A stretch of DNA of 64,000 nt from assembly GCF_021018805.1 (NCBI RefSeq), contig NC_086247.1:119261094-119325093 (forward strand), written 5' to 3'. The stretch is from Prinia subflava (Eukaryota; Chordata; Aves; Passeriformes; Cisticolidae). The stretch's first letter is position 1. Every line of letters starts with the position of its first letter. A program made the position numbers and the translations under genes. The notes under the pieces were generated by a model. It was given only the letters and a program-made list of their open reading frames with translations, was not told where the DNA came from and searched no databases. Below, piece after piece: positions 28,301-41,300 of the stretch.

Positions 28301-29684
28301 CATCTGAAAACTTAAACTTACCAAGTTACTGACAGTTTTACAGAATGTGTTCAAGTAAGAGGAATGTTTCCTAAAATGACAAGAGTCTGATAATCTCTCT
28401 GCTCTTAAAGTAATCTAAGTCTCAGTTGCAAAATATTTCATATATGAAAAAAGGTATTCATTCAGCATTTAGATGCTGCAGTTGAAAAAAATCTCATGCT
28501 AAAACATACCCCCAGTAAATGTTATTTATCTAAAGCTGCTCAAGAGACAGTTTGGGTTAAAAAAAAGAAAGCAATGCTGCAACGAGTAATAATTAACCCG
28601 TTTCTAGTAATAGGTTTATTGAATTGAAAAGACTGTCAGCTGCACAGAAATTCACAACATTTTTATCACCCAGGTAGTATGAAATTTTGAACCCGAAAAT
28701 TGGCACTATTTCTCCAGGCAGAAAAGTTTTCTTGGCAGTAGGCCAAGGTAATACAATAGGTCACAGAAAATCGTTTCCAGTCTACTGTTTCAGAGGAACA
28801 GGGAAAAAATATAGAAAAAAGAGTGCATCCTTAGGAAAAAAAAATAAACACAAAACCCAAGTCTTTTCAAGTGAACAGCAAAGCAGGACTCTAAAATATT
28901 CATGCATGAGTTCACTCCTTTTTTTCTTTTTAATCCTTTGGTGGTATAAGACTATTGCCACCTCTGTTTAATAAGCACATTTCATTTAAATAGCTTTCTT
29001 GTGTTCCAGCTCACCCACCTAATAAAACACACCGTGTTTCAGATATGGGGTAATAGTCTAACCAAAAATTGTGTGATTTTATGTTTAGCACAGTAACATT
29101 ACATCATAAGGTTGATAATTACATTTTAATATTGATGCTGACAGTAGCCCATGAAAATGTGCACCTAGACTCTCAACGTTGGAATTTTATGGTTTATTAT
29201 AACTTGGTACTAGACATTACTTAGCACCATTTGTACTTTTTTTTTATTACAGGATATTGTTAATTTGTTGGGTTTTTTTTTCTCGGAAAGCTCCCAGTAT
29301 GGTCAGCTGTGCTGAAATTCAAAAAAATATCCATAGATGCTCTATTAAAACCTAAAAATGGCTCAGATAATAAGGAATTAATTAGCAAAATCCATGTACA
29401 ATTGATAAGGTTAATACTGTTAGTTATATGAAAGGAATGATACAGGCACCAAAAGGTTTTAGAGTTCTGAATGAGGGGAGGAAGGGTGGTGAGCAAGATG
29501 AGGAACTGAAGAGAAAGACCTGGGCATTTTGGAAAGCCTCTGCAAGCAAGGCTGTTAGACATTATCAACGTGCCATGTAAAGCATATGAAGAGAAAGAAA
29601 AAGCAAATTTAAGGAGAGGAGACCATTGCTAAGCAAAGGCCATAATGAGATTTCTGCTTGTCACTGTCAGCCCTGCTTCTCAAG

Positions 29685-29740
29685 CGGCGCCGGCTGCCAG
29701 CTCACAGAAGGACAAGAGGAGTGCCAGCGCCGCGAACGCG
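29685..29740. promoter_or_regulatory. Isolated CpG cluster in CHN2 intron 1
   Basis: Eight CpG dinucleotides lie in 56 bp (29,685-29,692 and 29,728-29,740), including gcgccgcgaacgcgt, while the surrounding tens of kilobases are CpG-poor. The wider patch 29,660-29,850 is GC-richer and open in several frames (up to about 103 codons on the plus strand), with no recognisable protein. Methylated CpGs decay quickly, so persistence suggests an unmethylated regulatory element, a recent insertion, or a GC-biased hotspot. Confidence 0.35.
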
Positions 29741-32700
29741 TGGCAGCAGGAAGAGCAGAGACCAGGAGCAGGCAGCAGGCTGGCACCATCAACATGTTCA
29801 GCCTGCTCAAGCTGCCTCCTGGATCTTCACACTGCCACCCCACTCCACACATCTTGTCCAGTGCTAGGGATTACTCTGAGCAAGCTGAAAAGGACTGCCA
29901 TAATCAAGGTGAAAATAGGGAGCAAGGGCTGAGATGAAGGGGAGCCATGAAGAGCATGGCAGGTGCATTCAGGAGGAACATATTCCTTAAGGAGATGCCT
30001 CAGGAAAAGAAGAGGGGGGGACACATCATCCCAGTCATATGGAAGCCTTTGGGGTGTTATTTCTGCTGCTTCTGGAATAGACCTCCTTAGCCATTCAGTG
30101 TCAGCTTTTCCTTAATTAACATAGAGCTCCACCCCTTACAAGCATATTAAAAAAGCATTAATAAACTACAAAAAAGCAGCCTGAAACCACACACCCTATA
30201 CATCTTTGTGTCATGGGGAAACTGAAAGGTACTGTGACCAGCCAGGAAGAGGTGCTTCTCAGAGAGGAATATTTTCAGGCTGCTCCATCTCTGCACATTA
30301 CTCACACAGCTGAACTATTCTCTTGCAAGGTCTAAAAATAAATTTGCTTTCAGATAAAGCTCAATGTTGTAAATTTCAAACACATGGAGGAAGGTTCAGA
30401 AAGTCAGCATGGAAAAAACTGTATTATCATAAAGAGAGCTCACATTTGAAGTTTAAAGAAGAAAGTTCACAGAGCAAGCGCTTCTTGTCTGGAACAGGTC
30501 AGATCAAGATTAATGGCTGGGTAACGTGACAGCTCCTGAGTACACGTATATGTGTCTATAGTCTACCATTAAATTTAAACAAAGTGCATCATTCTGGTTT
30601 AAAGAAGAATGTCTGCTGACTGTTTTATCTTTTCTGAAATTCTTTTACCTTCTTCTTTTAAAATATTTGCAAATCACTAATCTGTCTCGGTTTCTCCTCC
30701 CTTCAAGCAGCAGTGTCAGTGTTGTTTTATGATGCAATCCAATTACCCCTACGCTTCTAATTCTCTAAAAAGCTTTTCCATCAAAAACAATACCACAGCA
30801 AAGTAACAGGACTTTACTAAACTTGTGTGGAATATATCAGTCCATACTTACTAAGGCTCTTCACTAACACTTACTGAATCCTCAGCTGGGTTTATCACAG
30901 TCAGATGTGACAAAGACATGCCGTTTGAGGGGAGGGCTCCAGATTCTTCCTGGAATAAAATTTTCCCACTTTGGTTCCAAAAAATGTATGTCTAATTGTA
31001 CTAGCAGTCTTGCTAAACCATCTCCACACAAACTCCAAACCGCAGTAGCTCAAAACTGAGATCACCCTTCCCAGACTCTGGGTACAAAGGCAGCTTGGCT
31101 GACCCTCAGGCAGCCACAGGTGTTGGAGCCAGCAGCATCACATCTGAAGAGACAGTTTCTGCTGGTTTAGAGTCTGATAAAAACAAACAAAACCCAGCTT
31201 TGACTGCCTAGATTCTACACTCAGAATTATTCCTCTTGTCAAGAATGATTATCTGCTTCCTATATGTGGAAGGTACAGACACACACGCTTACACAGTCAC
31301 ACTCAGTTCTTACAGTCTGGACTTTTACAATGGGTGTATAACTGCAGGTAGTGTTGATACACATACCAGGAAATTTTGACAGGACTGATAAAACCTTCAA
31401 AATCTGATTTTTAAGTCACCCTGGAGGATACATTAAATCTTGCTACAAGGAAACTAGCTAAACAGGGAAGTTAAGAGAATTAAACCTTCCCAGATGATAT
31501 GATAAACAAGGATACCATGCTGGAGGCTGAGTGCAAATACATGCCATGTAGCACAGAAAGATTTGGGAAAGTTGTAAAGCAAGCCAGTGTAGCCAAACAA
31601 CAGGGTATGGGAGGCTGTAGAAGCTAAAAAACACCCTTCTGAAAGCTGGAGTCATGTCCAAATGAAGGAAGTAGGAAGACTCATGACCTATTGTTGGCTA
31701 AATAAGTAAAAAAAAAATCAACCCAAAATGAAAGCAAACTTCAACCACAATAGGGTAAGTCAAAAGACAGTTTGCGAAATGACTGTGAGAAGACACAAGA
31801 ACTAACCACAGCCCCTTTTTCACATCTGAATGCAAAACCTGTCAGTCTGGCCAATAGATGATCAAGGGATAAAAGCAGCACTTAGAGCAGAAAATAAGTA
31901 TTTTGAGCTCTGCATACACAGAACCCAGAACCAAGAGAAGCTGACGTGTCAGAACATTTCTTTATGTGGTGCTGGTTGGAACACCCATTTTAAATGAAGA
32001 TTTCAGTGGAAAAGGCTACAGAACGAACATATGAACAATAACAATTTGCCCAGATCAGAACATATTGTGAAAGCATTCTTAAGGAACTCATGGATGAAAG
32101 AGCACTCTGAGTAAATGCCTCTTTTAAAACTGCCTCAGAATCAAAGGGCTGCAAAATGGCTTACACCATGACCATTTTATAGAGGGCCCCAAGAGAAAGC
32201 CAAAAAAATCCCAGGTAGTCTCAGATTGATAGAAACTATTAAAAAGAACAGTACTGGCAGACACATGGTAATATGTTATATTAGGCAAGTCAACACAACT
32301 CTCATAAAAGCATGAAAATACCACAAATGAAAAAGGAAAGCAAATACTAAGGAACCGAGAACACATTCTAAATTTGGTGGAATGAATATAAAATGCATCC
32401 ATCACATGATTAATGTTTTAATTTCTGGCCCATTTTTGTAAGATTACCTGAGGACAGGAAGAGTAATAAATGTGGATGACCAGACAGGTAAGCTATTCCA
32501 AACAAGGACTGGTCAAGTACCCTCTGATTCTTCAGGCTGGAAAAGAGCTGACTGTGGCATAATGATAAAAGGCTGTATGCTGCTTCAGATTTCACACATG
32601 TATGAAAAAGAATTTTCACTGTTTATTCAAATAAAAGCAGTATGGTGTATGAAATAAAATTAGCCATAGGAGTTCAAAAGCAACTGAAAAAGGCATCTTT

Positions 32701-34479
32701 TTGTAACACATTCAAAGCCTGAAGCTCTTCCTCACAGGATGTTCAAAGTTTACATGGGTCCACATAACAACTTACCAAATTCATGACATCAAACGCAAGA
32801 ATAAAAAAACGCGTATTAAACTTCAGACCCCAGTTTTTTGTCTCAGGAAGTTCCCAAGACACAGATTTCTGGATGCCAGTGGAATATGCTGCAGGAGTTT
32901 ACTCCACAAATTTTTCCTATCCTAATGCAGCACCAGCTGGTGGGCACAAGTGGAAGGAGGACATGGGGCTGTAGCTGAGCCTGTGGCCACTGCTGCAGCT
33001 CTTCCCACACAAACAAGCTCCAGTGGCTGTTCTGGCTGCTGTTCTACAGCCAGCTGCCCAGCAGGGCCTAATAGCCTGCAAACAGACCCAGAACAGGGAA
33101 AGGAGAATGGAGACAAAGTCATCTCACAGGAATTTTGTTTGTCCCCCTTCATACTTTTTTTGGCTCAACTACCTTCTCATACATTTATTCTACTATTTCC
33201 AATGGTAGGGAGAGCAAGGACCAGCATGAGCAAGACATTTTGACAAAGTTCTGCAAAGGGTTGGAGATAATCTCCTCATACTTGTACCACTGTAAGGCAA
33301 ATTTTTATATTCCTCTTACTAAACCTGTCCAAAGGAAATACACCCCTGACAATAAAACCCCACAGTAGCACTACGGATTCAGACATTTAGTGGCAGATCT
33401 GGTTTGATTCCCTTTTGCTCAGCCAGGAACTGAACACTACTCTGTCAGGTCAATTACTAGAACTTAACTTTTCATAGAACACTTACAGGCAGACTCTGAT
33501 AGAAGGACCCAGCTGATTGTCCCCAAGGTTTGGTCCCTAAGGATTACAGATAATAAACACCGGTGTTTTTACTAGGCAGAAGGGTGGAGGTCTGGCTGGT
33601 TTTGGAGGAGCAGTGGGATGAAGACAGGCTGGCTTAAAATTTGGTTTGGTTTCAAGTAATAACCTTACTACAAATCTCTTTTTTTCTCAGTACTTCAGAA
33701 ATTTGGTCCAGGCTTGAAGGTGAGTTTCTCATTCTTTCCTAGGGTTCCCTCAAATGAGAGCTGGCATCTCCCATTACATGGACTGTAGGCTCCAATAAAT
33801 CACAGGATACAGCAAACTGAGCTGGCTACTAGGTCTTACCCATAAGATCATATTTCTTTAAGTTTGTCACAACCTGGCAGGTAGTCAGAAAGAAAATGCC
33901 CTTGCTCCTGAGGAGGAAGGGAGCCCTAGATATACAAAAAGTCCTGAAGTCGTTCCTGCTTGACATCACACAAACAGACTCAGTATCTGCAAGCAAGATA
34001 AACATATTCATGGTGGGAAAAAAATCTGTTAAAATAAAATATGCAAATGCTTTCAGGCTTGTGTGTCGTTGATATTTTGGATAAGGTTTGTGCGCCCACG
34101 ATGTTTCTCCTTTCAAAGATGGTAGGGGACATGTCCAAATTGTTACCTCAGCAGCTGCTATTCCACATGGTGCTCCACAGCCCCAGAAATGAACAGCACC
34201 AACTTCTTTAAGTACGTAGCAGTGAATAAATCTGTTCTGAAATGTTTACCCTGGAACAGTCTGGTTATCAAGGATGTGGAAAGTCAGTATCAGGCTAAGT
34301 AACTGTTAGAACATAAATCCAGGATAACACTGTTCATGTCATCGACATTTCTGGCAGTTACTTAACTGGTTTAAGCATAAGTCTACCTAACCCCGAGCCT
34401 AAGCATAGAAAAGCTTTACATCTGGGGAAAGACAGTACATATGAGAAAGGACAAATAAAAAAAAAGAAATTTTGTTTTG

Positions 34480-34494
34480 TTTTTTTTTTTTTTT
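34480..34494. repeat. Poly(T) tract next to a poly(A) tract
   Basis: An A run at about 34,457-34,465 is followed about 15 bases later by a T run. The two could fold back on each other. No polyadenylation signal lies next to the T run on the minus strand, so a retrocopy tail is not supported. Confidence 0.7.
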
Positions 34495-36451
34495 AGCTAA
34501 ATTTTACTGACACAATGCATGTCGTAAACTGATTTAATAAAAAGAACCAAAAATGTGTAAGACAAATTAGGACACACTATTACTCAAAGCCAAAATAAGG
34601 TAAACTACATGAATGGGGAAAAAAATACATCCTTTATATGAGGTAAAATTCCCAATGAGGTCCAAGGAGGGACTGTGATTCATTCGCTGATGAACAAAGA
34701 ATGTTTCCTGATGGATCTTCTATTTTTATTCTATTTAGACTTTAATTTTATTCATGATAGTAGCTGAGTGGTTCCATTTTTCTGCCTAATTTCTTCCCAG
34801 TTGTGAAACAGGTGCTGTGAAGATTAGTTAAGTATTTACATGGTGATGAAAAAAAAGAGTTTTTAAAGAAATCCCGCTGTTCCCGAGCTTTTAATTATAT
34901 ATTATAGTATTCCTGGTACTTTTGAAGTTAATATACTTCTTACAAACCCCAGACAGTGATGGAGTTTCCTTCTATAAAACACATCCCTTTCAGACAAATT
35001 TATGTACACTTATGCTTTCTAGATGCTTTGGACGCTTTCAATCAATACACTACTGCCAGGAGTCAGTGTGCCATTTTCTAAATCTGCTTAAGAGGTGGAG
35101 CTGAAAGCCTCTTCCTGTAAAGTGAAAGTAAATTACACTACTCAATTACACTTACAATTATTTTATATTGAGGTTTTTTTACTCAATTTTTGGAAAGTCT
35201 ATTTTCATAAGCCTATTATGCATATTGATAAGTCAAATAAATTCTTTTAAAAAAAATCAACCTGAACCAGACTCTCCCTCATTTTCATCACTTAGGCGTA
35301 CTTGCCAATAACTGTGAATAATATAAATGTTAAATTACACTTTTCAGTGAATGTATTTATTACTGTCACATCTGAGCAAAAGGAAGCAATTGTAATACCA
35401 AGTGATGACACACACTCTTCAAACCAAAAGACATCAAGGGATCTAAAACAAACACAAGACAGAAAAGGTTTTCCATGAGCCAAAGTTCTCTGCAGTGACT
35501 CTTTAGAGACAATGTGCCTCTTTCTTCTCAGTTAACAGAATTAAAATAGAAATGGCTCAGGGGGGCAGGGAGCAAATTCCTGCTATTTTCATAAACATTT
35601 TCATTCTTTTTAGCTTCTTAAACATACACACACATTTTCATACATGTCTTTAGCAAAAGTGTGCCAGTTCTTTACCATTTTGACCGTAGTTTACACACAC
35701 TACCCTCATGCTCCTAGCATTTTTCAAGTTACAAGATTTTTGTTCTCCCAATAGGCATTTATTCTATATTTATACAGATACCAAATTCTCTGGCTTTTTC
35801 ACCTGACTTCTATATAAATGTATTGTCAGCATAAATGATACAGTAGTAATTATAATATCCTGTTCAACAATATTCAGCAAAGTAGACCTCCATCTGACTG
35901 CAGCCCTCACATGCCTATTAACAATTCTAACTAATAATGACCTGTTCTGTTTAGCATGGTTTTACTCTGAAATTAATCATCCTTATCTTTGTTTCATCTG
36001 TTTATAGTTAAATCATCATGTGATCAGCTCCTGGGCTAAACAACATAAAACTATATAAAAGAAGAAAAAAAAATCTTGAAAATGGCAGGTTCCATTTTAA
36101 ATTTCTGATGCCAGGAATGCATTCTGTCTCTGAAAAGAGGGACCAATGAGTTTCCAAGAGTGTATGCAGCAGAAAGGAAAATGAAAGATGAGAAGCTTAG
36201 TGTAACTCAACAAATGAGTATAATTAATGTTGTATTTCTACACCTTTTAAGTCAATGATCTACATTACTATAGCACAACTGAACAATGTTCATGAATAGC
36301 TGTTCCAGAATAACTATTCCACAATAATTCCATGTCTGAAAATATATTTTTTTTCAGTGTAGCTCTTACGACCTGTTTTCAAAACAGCTTTCATGTGCAA
36401 ACAAGCCCATATATAACGTGTGCACATTTCCCATATTTTGTAGTGCTGGAG

Positions 36452-36474
36452 GAAATCACACACTATGTGATTTC
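36452..36474. repeat. Perfect 9-bp inverted repeat
   Basis: gaaatcaca - cacta - tgtgatttc forms exact arms around a five-base loop. Its function is unknown. Confidence 0.75.
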
Positions 36475-37285
36475 TTAGGTTGCCAGTGCTTAAAGATTTA
36501 CTGTTACATTCATCATTAAAAATAATACACTCAACTCTGGTTTTGCACTTATACTTCATTTCTTCAGGTTTATTTTTAAAATCAATGGTATAAGGCAATT
36601 TAATGGATTTAGGAGGAGAGTTTCATGGGTTTTCTTTCTTAAAGCTTATTGAAGGAACTAATCCATCAATTCTGAAAGGAAATAAACCAACTGTTTAGCA
36701 GTGTGCTAAAGCACTAGCCAGCCATTCTACCCAACAGCATGCTCAGAAAACCTCATGCATTCACAATACTCCTTCAAATTGCAGGAGAATCACTCAAACT
36801 GCTATAGGGAAAGTCACCACAGTGGTCACTCCAGGCACCCTAAGGATGGAAATGCAGCTCTTGGAGAGTGCCATAAAACCCTGAAACTTTGTATCACAGA
36901 AATGCTGTTGTATCACATGTGTTTCTGAAATGCTACCACAGCATAGAACAATTCTTCACTTTGACAGTCACCTGTTGGTTCACTGGAAGGAAAATGGGCT
37001 ACAACCTAAGCTTTTGTGGCCAGGGACTGATGCTCTGCCTAAGAGCTGTTCATAATCTCAGAAACACCAGGTAAGGCCTGAACCCAGCACTCAGCATTTT
37101 GTATCAGGCTTTCCCTCTCCCATGCTTAGGTGTACTGTCATCTACTACCAAAATGACCAGCAATTCTACATTAAAAAACCCTACATTCCCACCCTGGTAA
37201 ATAACATGGGCTGATACAGCAACCTGCTTTGTAAAGAGAATTCAGGATCATGATTTTCTTTCTGTACAACCAAAATAAAAACACC

Positions 37286-37301
37286 TTTTTTTTTTTTTTT
37301 T
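37286..37301. repeat. Poly(T) tract
   Basis: Sixteen-base T run in intron 1. No gene-like sequence or AATAAA complement adjoins it. Confidence 0.8.
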
Positions 37302-37889
37302 GTCTACATAACTTTGTGAATACTCACCAATATAGCACCTACTTACCTCCATCCTCTAGCTAACTTTATTTCTCGAAGGCTTACTGATTCAATGCTGGTT
37401 TTAGTGTCGTAATGGAACAGAGGAAAAAAGCACACCTGTCAATCACTATTTCCACAGCTTAATACATCTTCGAACCTTAAATTTCATCCATGAAATTCAG
37501 CTCTATTTCATTATTTATAGTTATATCTAAACTTAAGCAAAATTTCCAACATACATCAATACAGTAGAGATGAATGAGCATGAGGAAGCTTAGAGTTGAA
37601 ATCTGTCTATCTGTTGTTTATTAAGACATCAAAGGGTTCAATACTCTTTCAGTAAATACATTTGTCAACTTGAAACATTCTAACTACATGCTTCAGTTGG
37701 CAAAATAAAACAAATGGAGATCTATCATATCATGATGCTAAAAGCTGTCCATCATCTTGGTTTGCCTGGCAGAAAATCAGGAGTGATGGAGAGTATGCTC
37801 CCTCAAGAAGCAGGTATTTACAGAAATTACATATGATTTAAGTCTCGTACATAATCCTTGGGAATTCATCACCAATGAACTGACATGTT

Positions 37890-37918
37890 TTATATATATA
37901 TATGTATATATATATATA
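37890..37918. repeat. (TA)n microsatellite
   Basis: Alternating TA tract with one G interruption (tatgtata), in AT-rich intron sequence. Confidence 0.9.
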
Positions 37919-38359
37919 AATTTAATATTAAATAAGTTATGTACTTGGATGAGGGGAGTTTCACCACATAGCTTATAATAATTTGTCCCATCATAACGGC
38001 AGATGCTACTTTAATGGAAACTGCATAAAAATATTCAGAAAAGCAGCTACCCCATCCAGTAGCTGCTGATTTACTAACTCAATGAAGTGGGAACAGAAGG
38101 GATCAAGCAGCTTGAAGGTTCAGGACTTAACACCTTGTCTTCATAAAGGGTTTTTCATTAACAAACCAAATCTTCTACAAATAATCAATTTAGGTTTATT
38201 ACACTTCTGTGCATTACAAAAATTTGATTGTAACATTCAGGGGTTTTGTATAGCCCTAAATCTTGGAGCTGTGAGTTATCTTATATGAAAAATTCTGTTC
38301 TAGCTCTTGAAAGTTCATTAATTGCTAGCCTTAATACTGGAATCAGAAAGAATGAAATG

Positions 38360-38381
38360 TGATCCAGCTGTAGCTGGATCA
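38360..38381. repeat. Perfect 10-bp inverted repeat, two-base centre
   Basis: tgatccagct and agctggatca are exact reverse complements separated by gt. A near-perfect palindrome of this size could be a dimeric transcription-factor site, but I recognise no specific one. Confidence 0.8.
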
Positions 38382-41300
38382 TAAATCCAGTTGGTTCATG
38401 TATTCACAAGGCAAAGGAGAAGAGGGAAAAAGCCTTTCAGTCAAAAGAAAAAAGGGAGCTTGAGACAAATGTATATACTTTTCAATACAGCACATGATTA
38501 GTAAGATTTTCCTGTCAGGTCTCCTTGTAACACAGGTGCAGGTTTTGGTTTTGTTTTCAACCTGCAAAACATAACGTCAGCATTCTGTATTTTAAACTCG
38601 CCCCCAATTTTTCCTCTCTTTTAGGAGCCTGTGGCTTCAGAACTCAGGGCCTGGAAGTAAAGGTGTGCTGATTCAGCAGCAGTAACTCTACCAGCCCGAC
38701 AGATAAGAACGGCAACGACAGGTCAGATCAGTAGATTATCTCCCACAGTGACTATCAGTGGATACATAAGGAAGTGTTAAAGAACACAGCAGCTTTATAG
38801 CGTACATATTTCACCAGCTTCCCAGCTTACATACAGCTCAGGGACTTCAGGCAGAGCTGCTATCATTGTGCTTAACAGCAGTTGATGGATCTTTCTCCAG
38901 CAAAGTTATCTAAATGTGCTAACAGCCCAGGTCAGCCACCAGATTCTCTAATTTTGCATGCCACAGAGGCCCTCAGTCAATGTATGTCTCTGTTCCAGGC
39001 AGTGCCTAACTCTCAACACCCGGGCAGGAGAGGATATGGTTTGCTGGTAAGTTATACATGCTAACACACACTGCAACTGCTTAAAAATGGGACATACAGG
39101 GGCTGGCACTGTCTGTGCTGCATGCACAGAAAGGTAGGGTTCAGCCACACAAAAAATGCCACTCAACTGGCTTTAACAGCAACCATACCAATGCCTTGGA
39201 GAAGCTGAAAAATGATAATTTTATGTGTCTCTCATGAACTTGAGAGTCTGGGGTCTGTCATGGTCCCCTCACCCTTTCCTCTTTCCTTTGGGGCAAACTG
39301 ATTTAGTTTATTGGGGAATTAAGGTGGAATCAGTGTATCTTCACACAGCAGAAAAATATTACAGCAGATATCCATGACTTTTGATGGCAAACTTAATGCT
39401 AAAAGAGCTCTTAGGCTTCTTTTGCTTTTGACCACAGCAGACATCCTCTGGCACACAGCACACTGGTGGAGGAGAACTACTTCTGCAGGGAACTTCTGCC
39501 TGCCTTTGCAATGGCTGTGCCTCTTAAACCTGTGCATGACGTGTCACTGTACATTTTTCATTGCCATTTTTCTTCCTTGCCCAACATTTAACCAATCAAT
39601 CTGTCAAGATAAGAAAAATTTTTAGCAATTAAACATCTGCTCAACAACTGAGCCTCATTTACAAACTGAGGTCTCCATCTCTTCTAACATCCATTTTTGC
39701 TCTATGATGAAATAAAAAGTCTAACACCACAAAAACACCACTTTATCTAAAAGCTACAAGTGATGTGTAAGCAGCCAACAAGAAGATGAGAAGGAAGGAG
39801 AGGAATAACTACATGACAAGCTGGTAAGAAGAAACTGAGAAATGTGACTTGACACACGGGTCACAGCAGGTGACATGTGATTTACTGATGATAAAAATGT
39901 GCCCACCTAGTACTTTCTACACTGTCAGTAATAGCAGCACACTGGAAACACCTTGTCTCTGTGGAATTGGACTGCCTGATAAAGATATCCTCGGAAGAGA
40001 TGTCTTATTTACTGAACTGATTCTGTGATGACCTTGATCAATAATACCAGAAGCAAGGCATGTGATACTTGTATCTTCTTCTGAATTTTAAAAATCCTTT
40101 AACCTCTCCTTACCTTACCAAATAGTTCAGCCTGCACTGTCAAGTTTCACTGGCAAACTTTGAAGTGTGTTAATGTTATGAGAGCACTATTGCAACATCA
40201 GTTTCCTTCTGCAGGGATATACTCACCCTCCAGCCCTGGGATGTGGACTATTGCTGAATAAAACAGAGTGATGAAACAATTATTGCTGAATTCTGCATGA
40301 TTCATAGTTGGTAATAACCACCTGCAAATGCAACATTCAAATTTACATTCTCATAATCAAAGGTCAGAAAAAGACAGCAGAATGGGTCATTATTCACAGC
40401 AGTTAAAACTATACATTTACACTAGATACTGTATAATTCTTAGACAAACTGTGACTACACCTGTAAAAAATGTGATATATATAGAATTACAGATTTATAG
40501 CTTCTTGTATAAATCCTCCTACATTTCCCTGCAACAAAAGCTTTTTCATGCAAAATTAATGGGCCATTTCCTAACACAGAGTTCTCCAAATATTTTATAT
40601 CCTTGGTATCTCTTTCTTTGGTAGAAGAGAGGAACAAGTGACAACCGACTGGCTGCCCAGCATGGGAACAGCTCCTGCCAGCATTCAGTGTTGCAAATGA
40701 GGCCAATCCAGCCAGTGCTGCCCTTCAGCCAAAGGTATGTACAGAAACTATCTCTGAAAAAAGGTATTTCTTTGTCTAAAACACCAGGTTTAGGACTTCC
40801 CTATGTACCACAATAGCCAAATTATTATGATTTCAGGCATGTAAAGCATCATGGTCATGGGAATACAAGAGGACTCATTAGAACACTCACAAATGTAAAA
40901 ATATTCCTATCACTCAGCATTTGGCATATGTAAGCTTCCCCAGAACCATCAAACAGGAGGGAAGAACTCCAATTGAACAGATATCCAAAAAGGTCATCAG
41001 CATGACAGCATGAAAGGCTGTTCACCTGATCCTCCACATATGTCTGTGAGACAGGCAGATCCTTAAGAAGAACAAGACTTTTGCCTTACAAAGCATGAGT
41101 GCTTATAAGCTCAATTGTGAAGCAGACATGCACTGTATCAGTTTCCAGGCTATTTTATTTTCAGTAGTCACAGCCTACATGTCCAGTAACTAACTGTTGA
41201 ATCAATCACTATGTCAGAATGGAGTACTATGGCATTTTTCCCTACTGAATTTTCATTATTTTTAATAAGAATGGTGAGTTTTTTGTAATCATCAGATACA

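Noticed and set aside
34480..37301. Poly(T) runs as tails of minus-strand processed pseudogenes
   Set aside because: No polyadenylation signal complement or coding remnant adjoins them.
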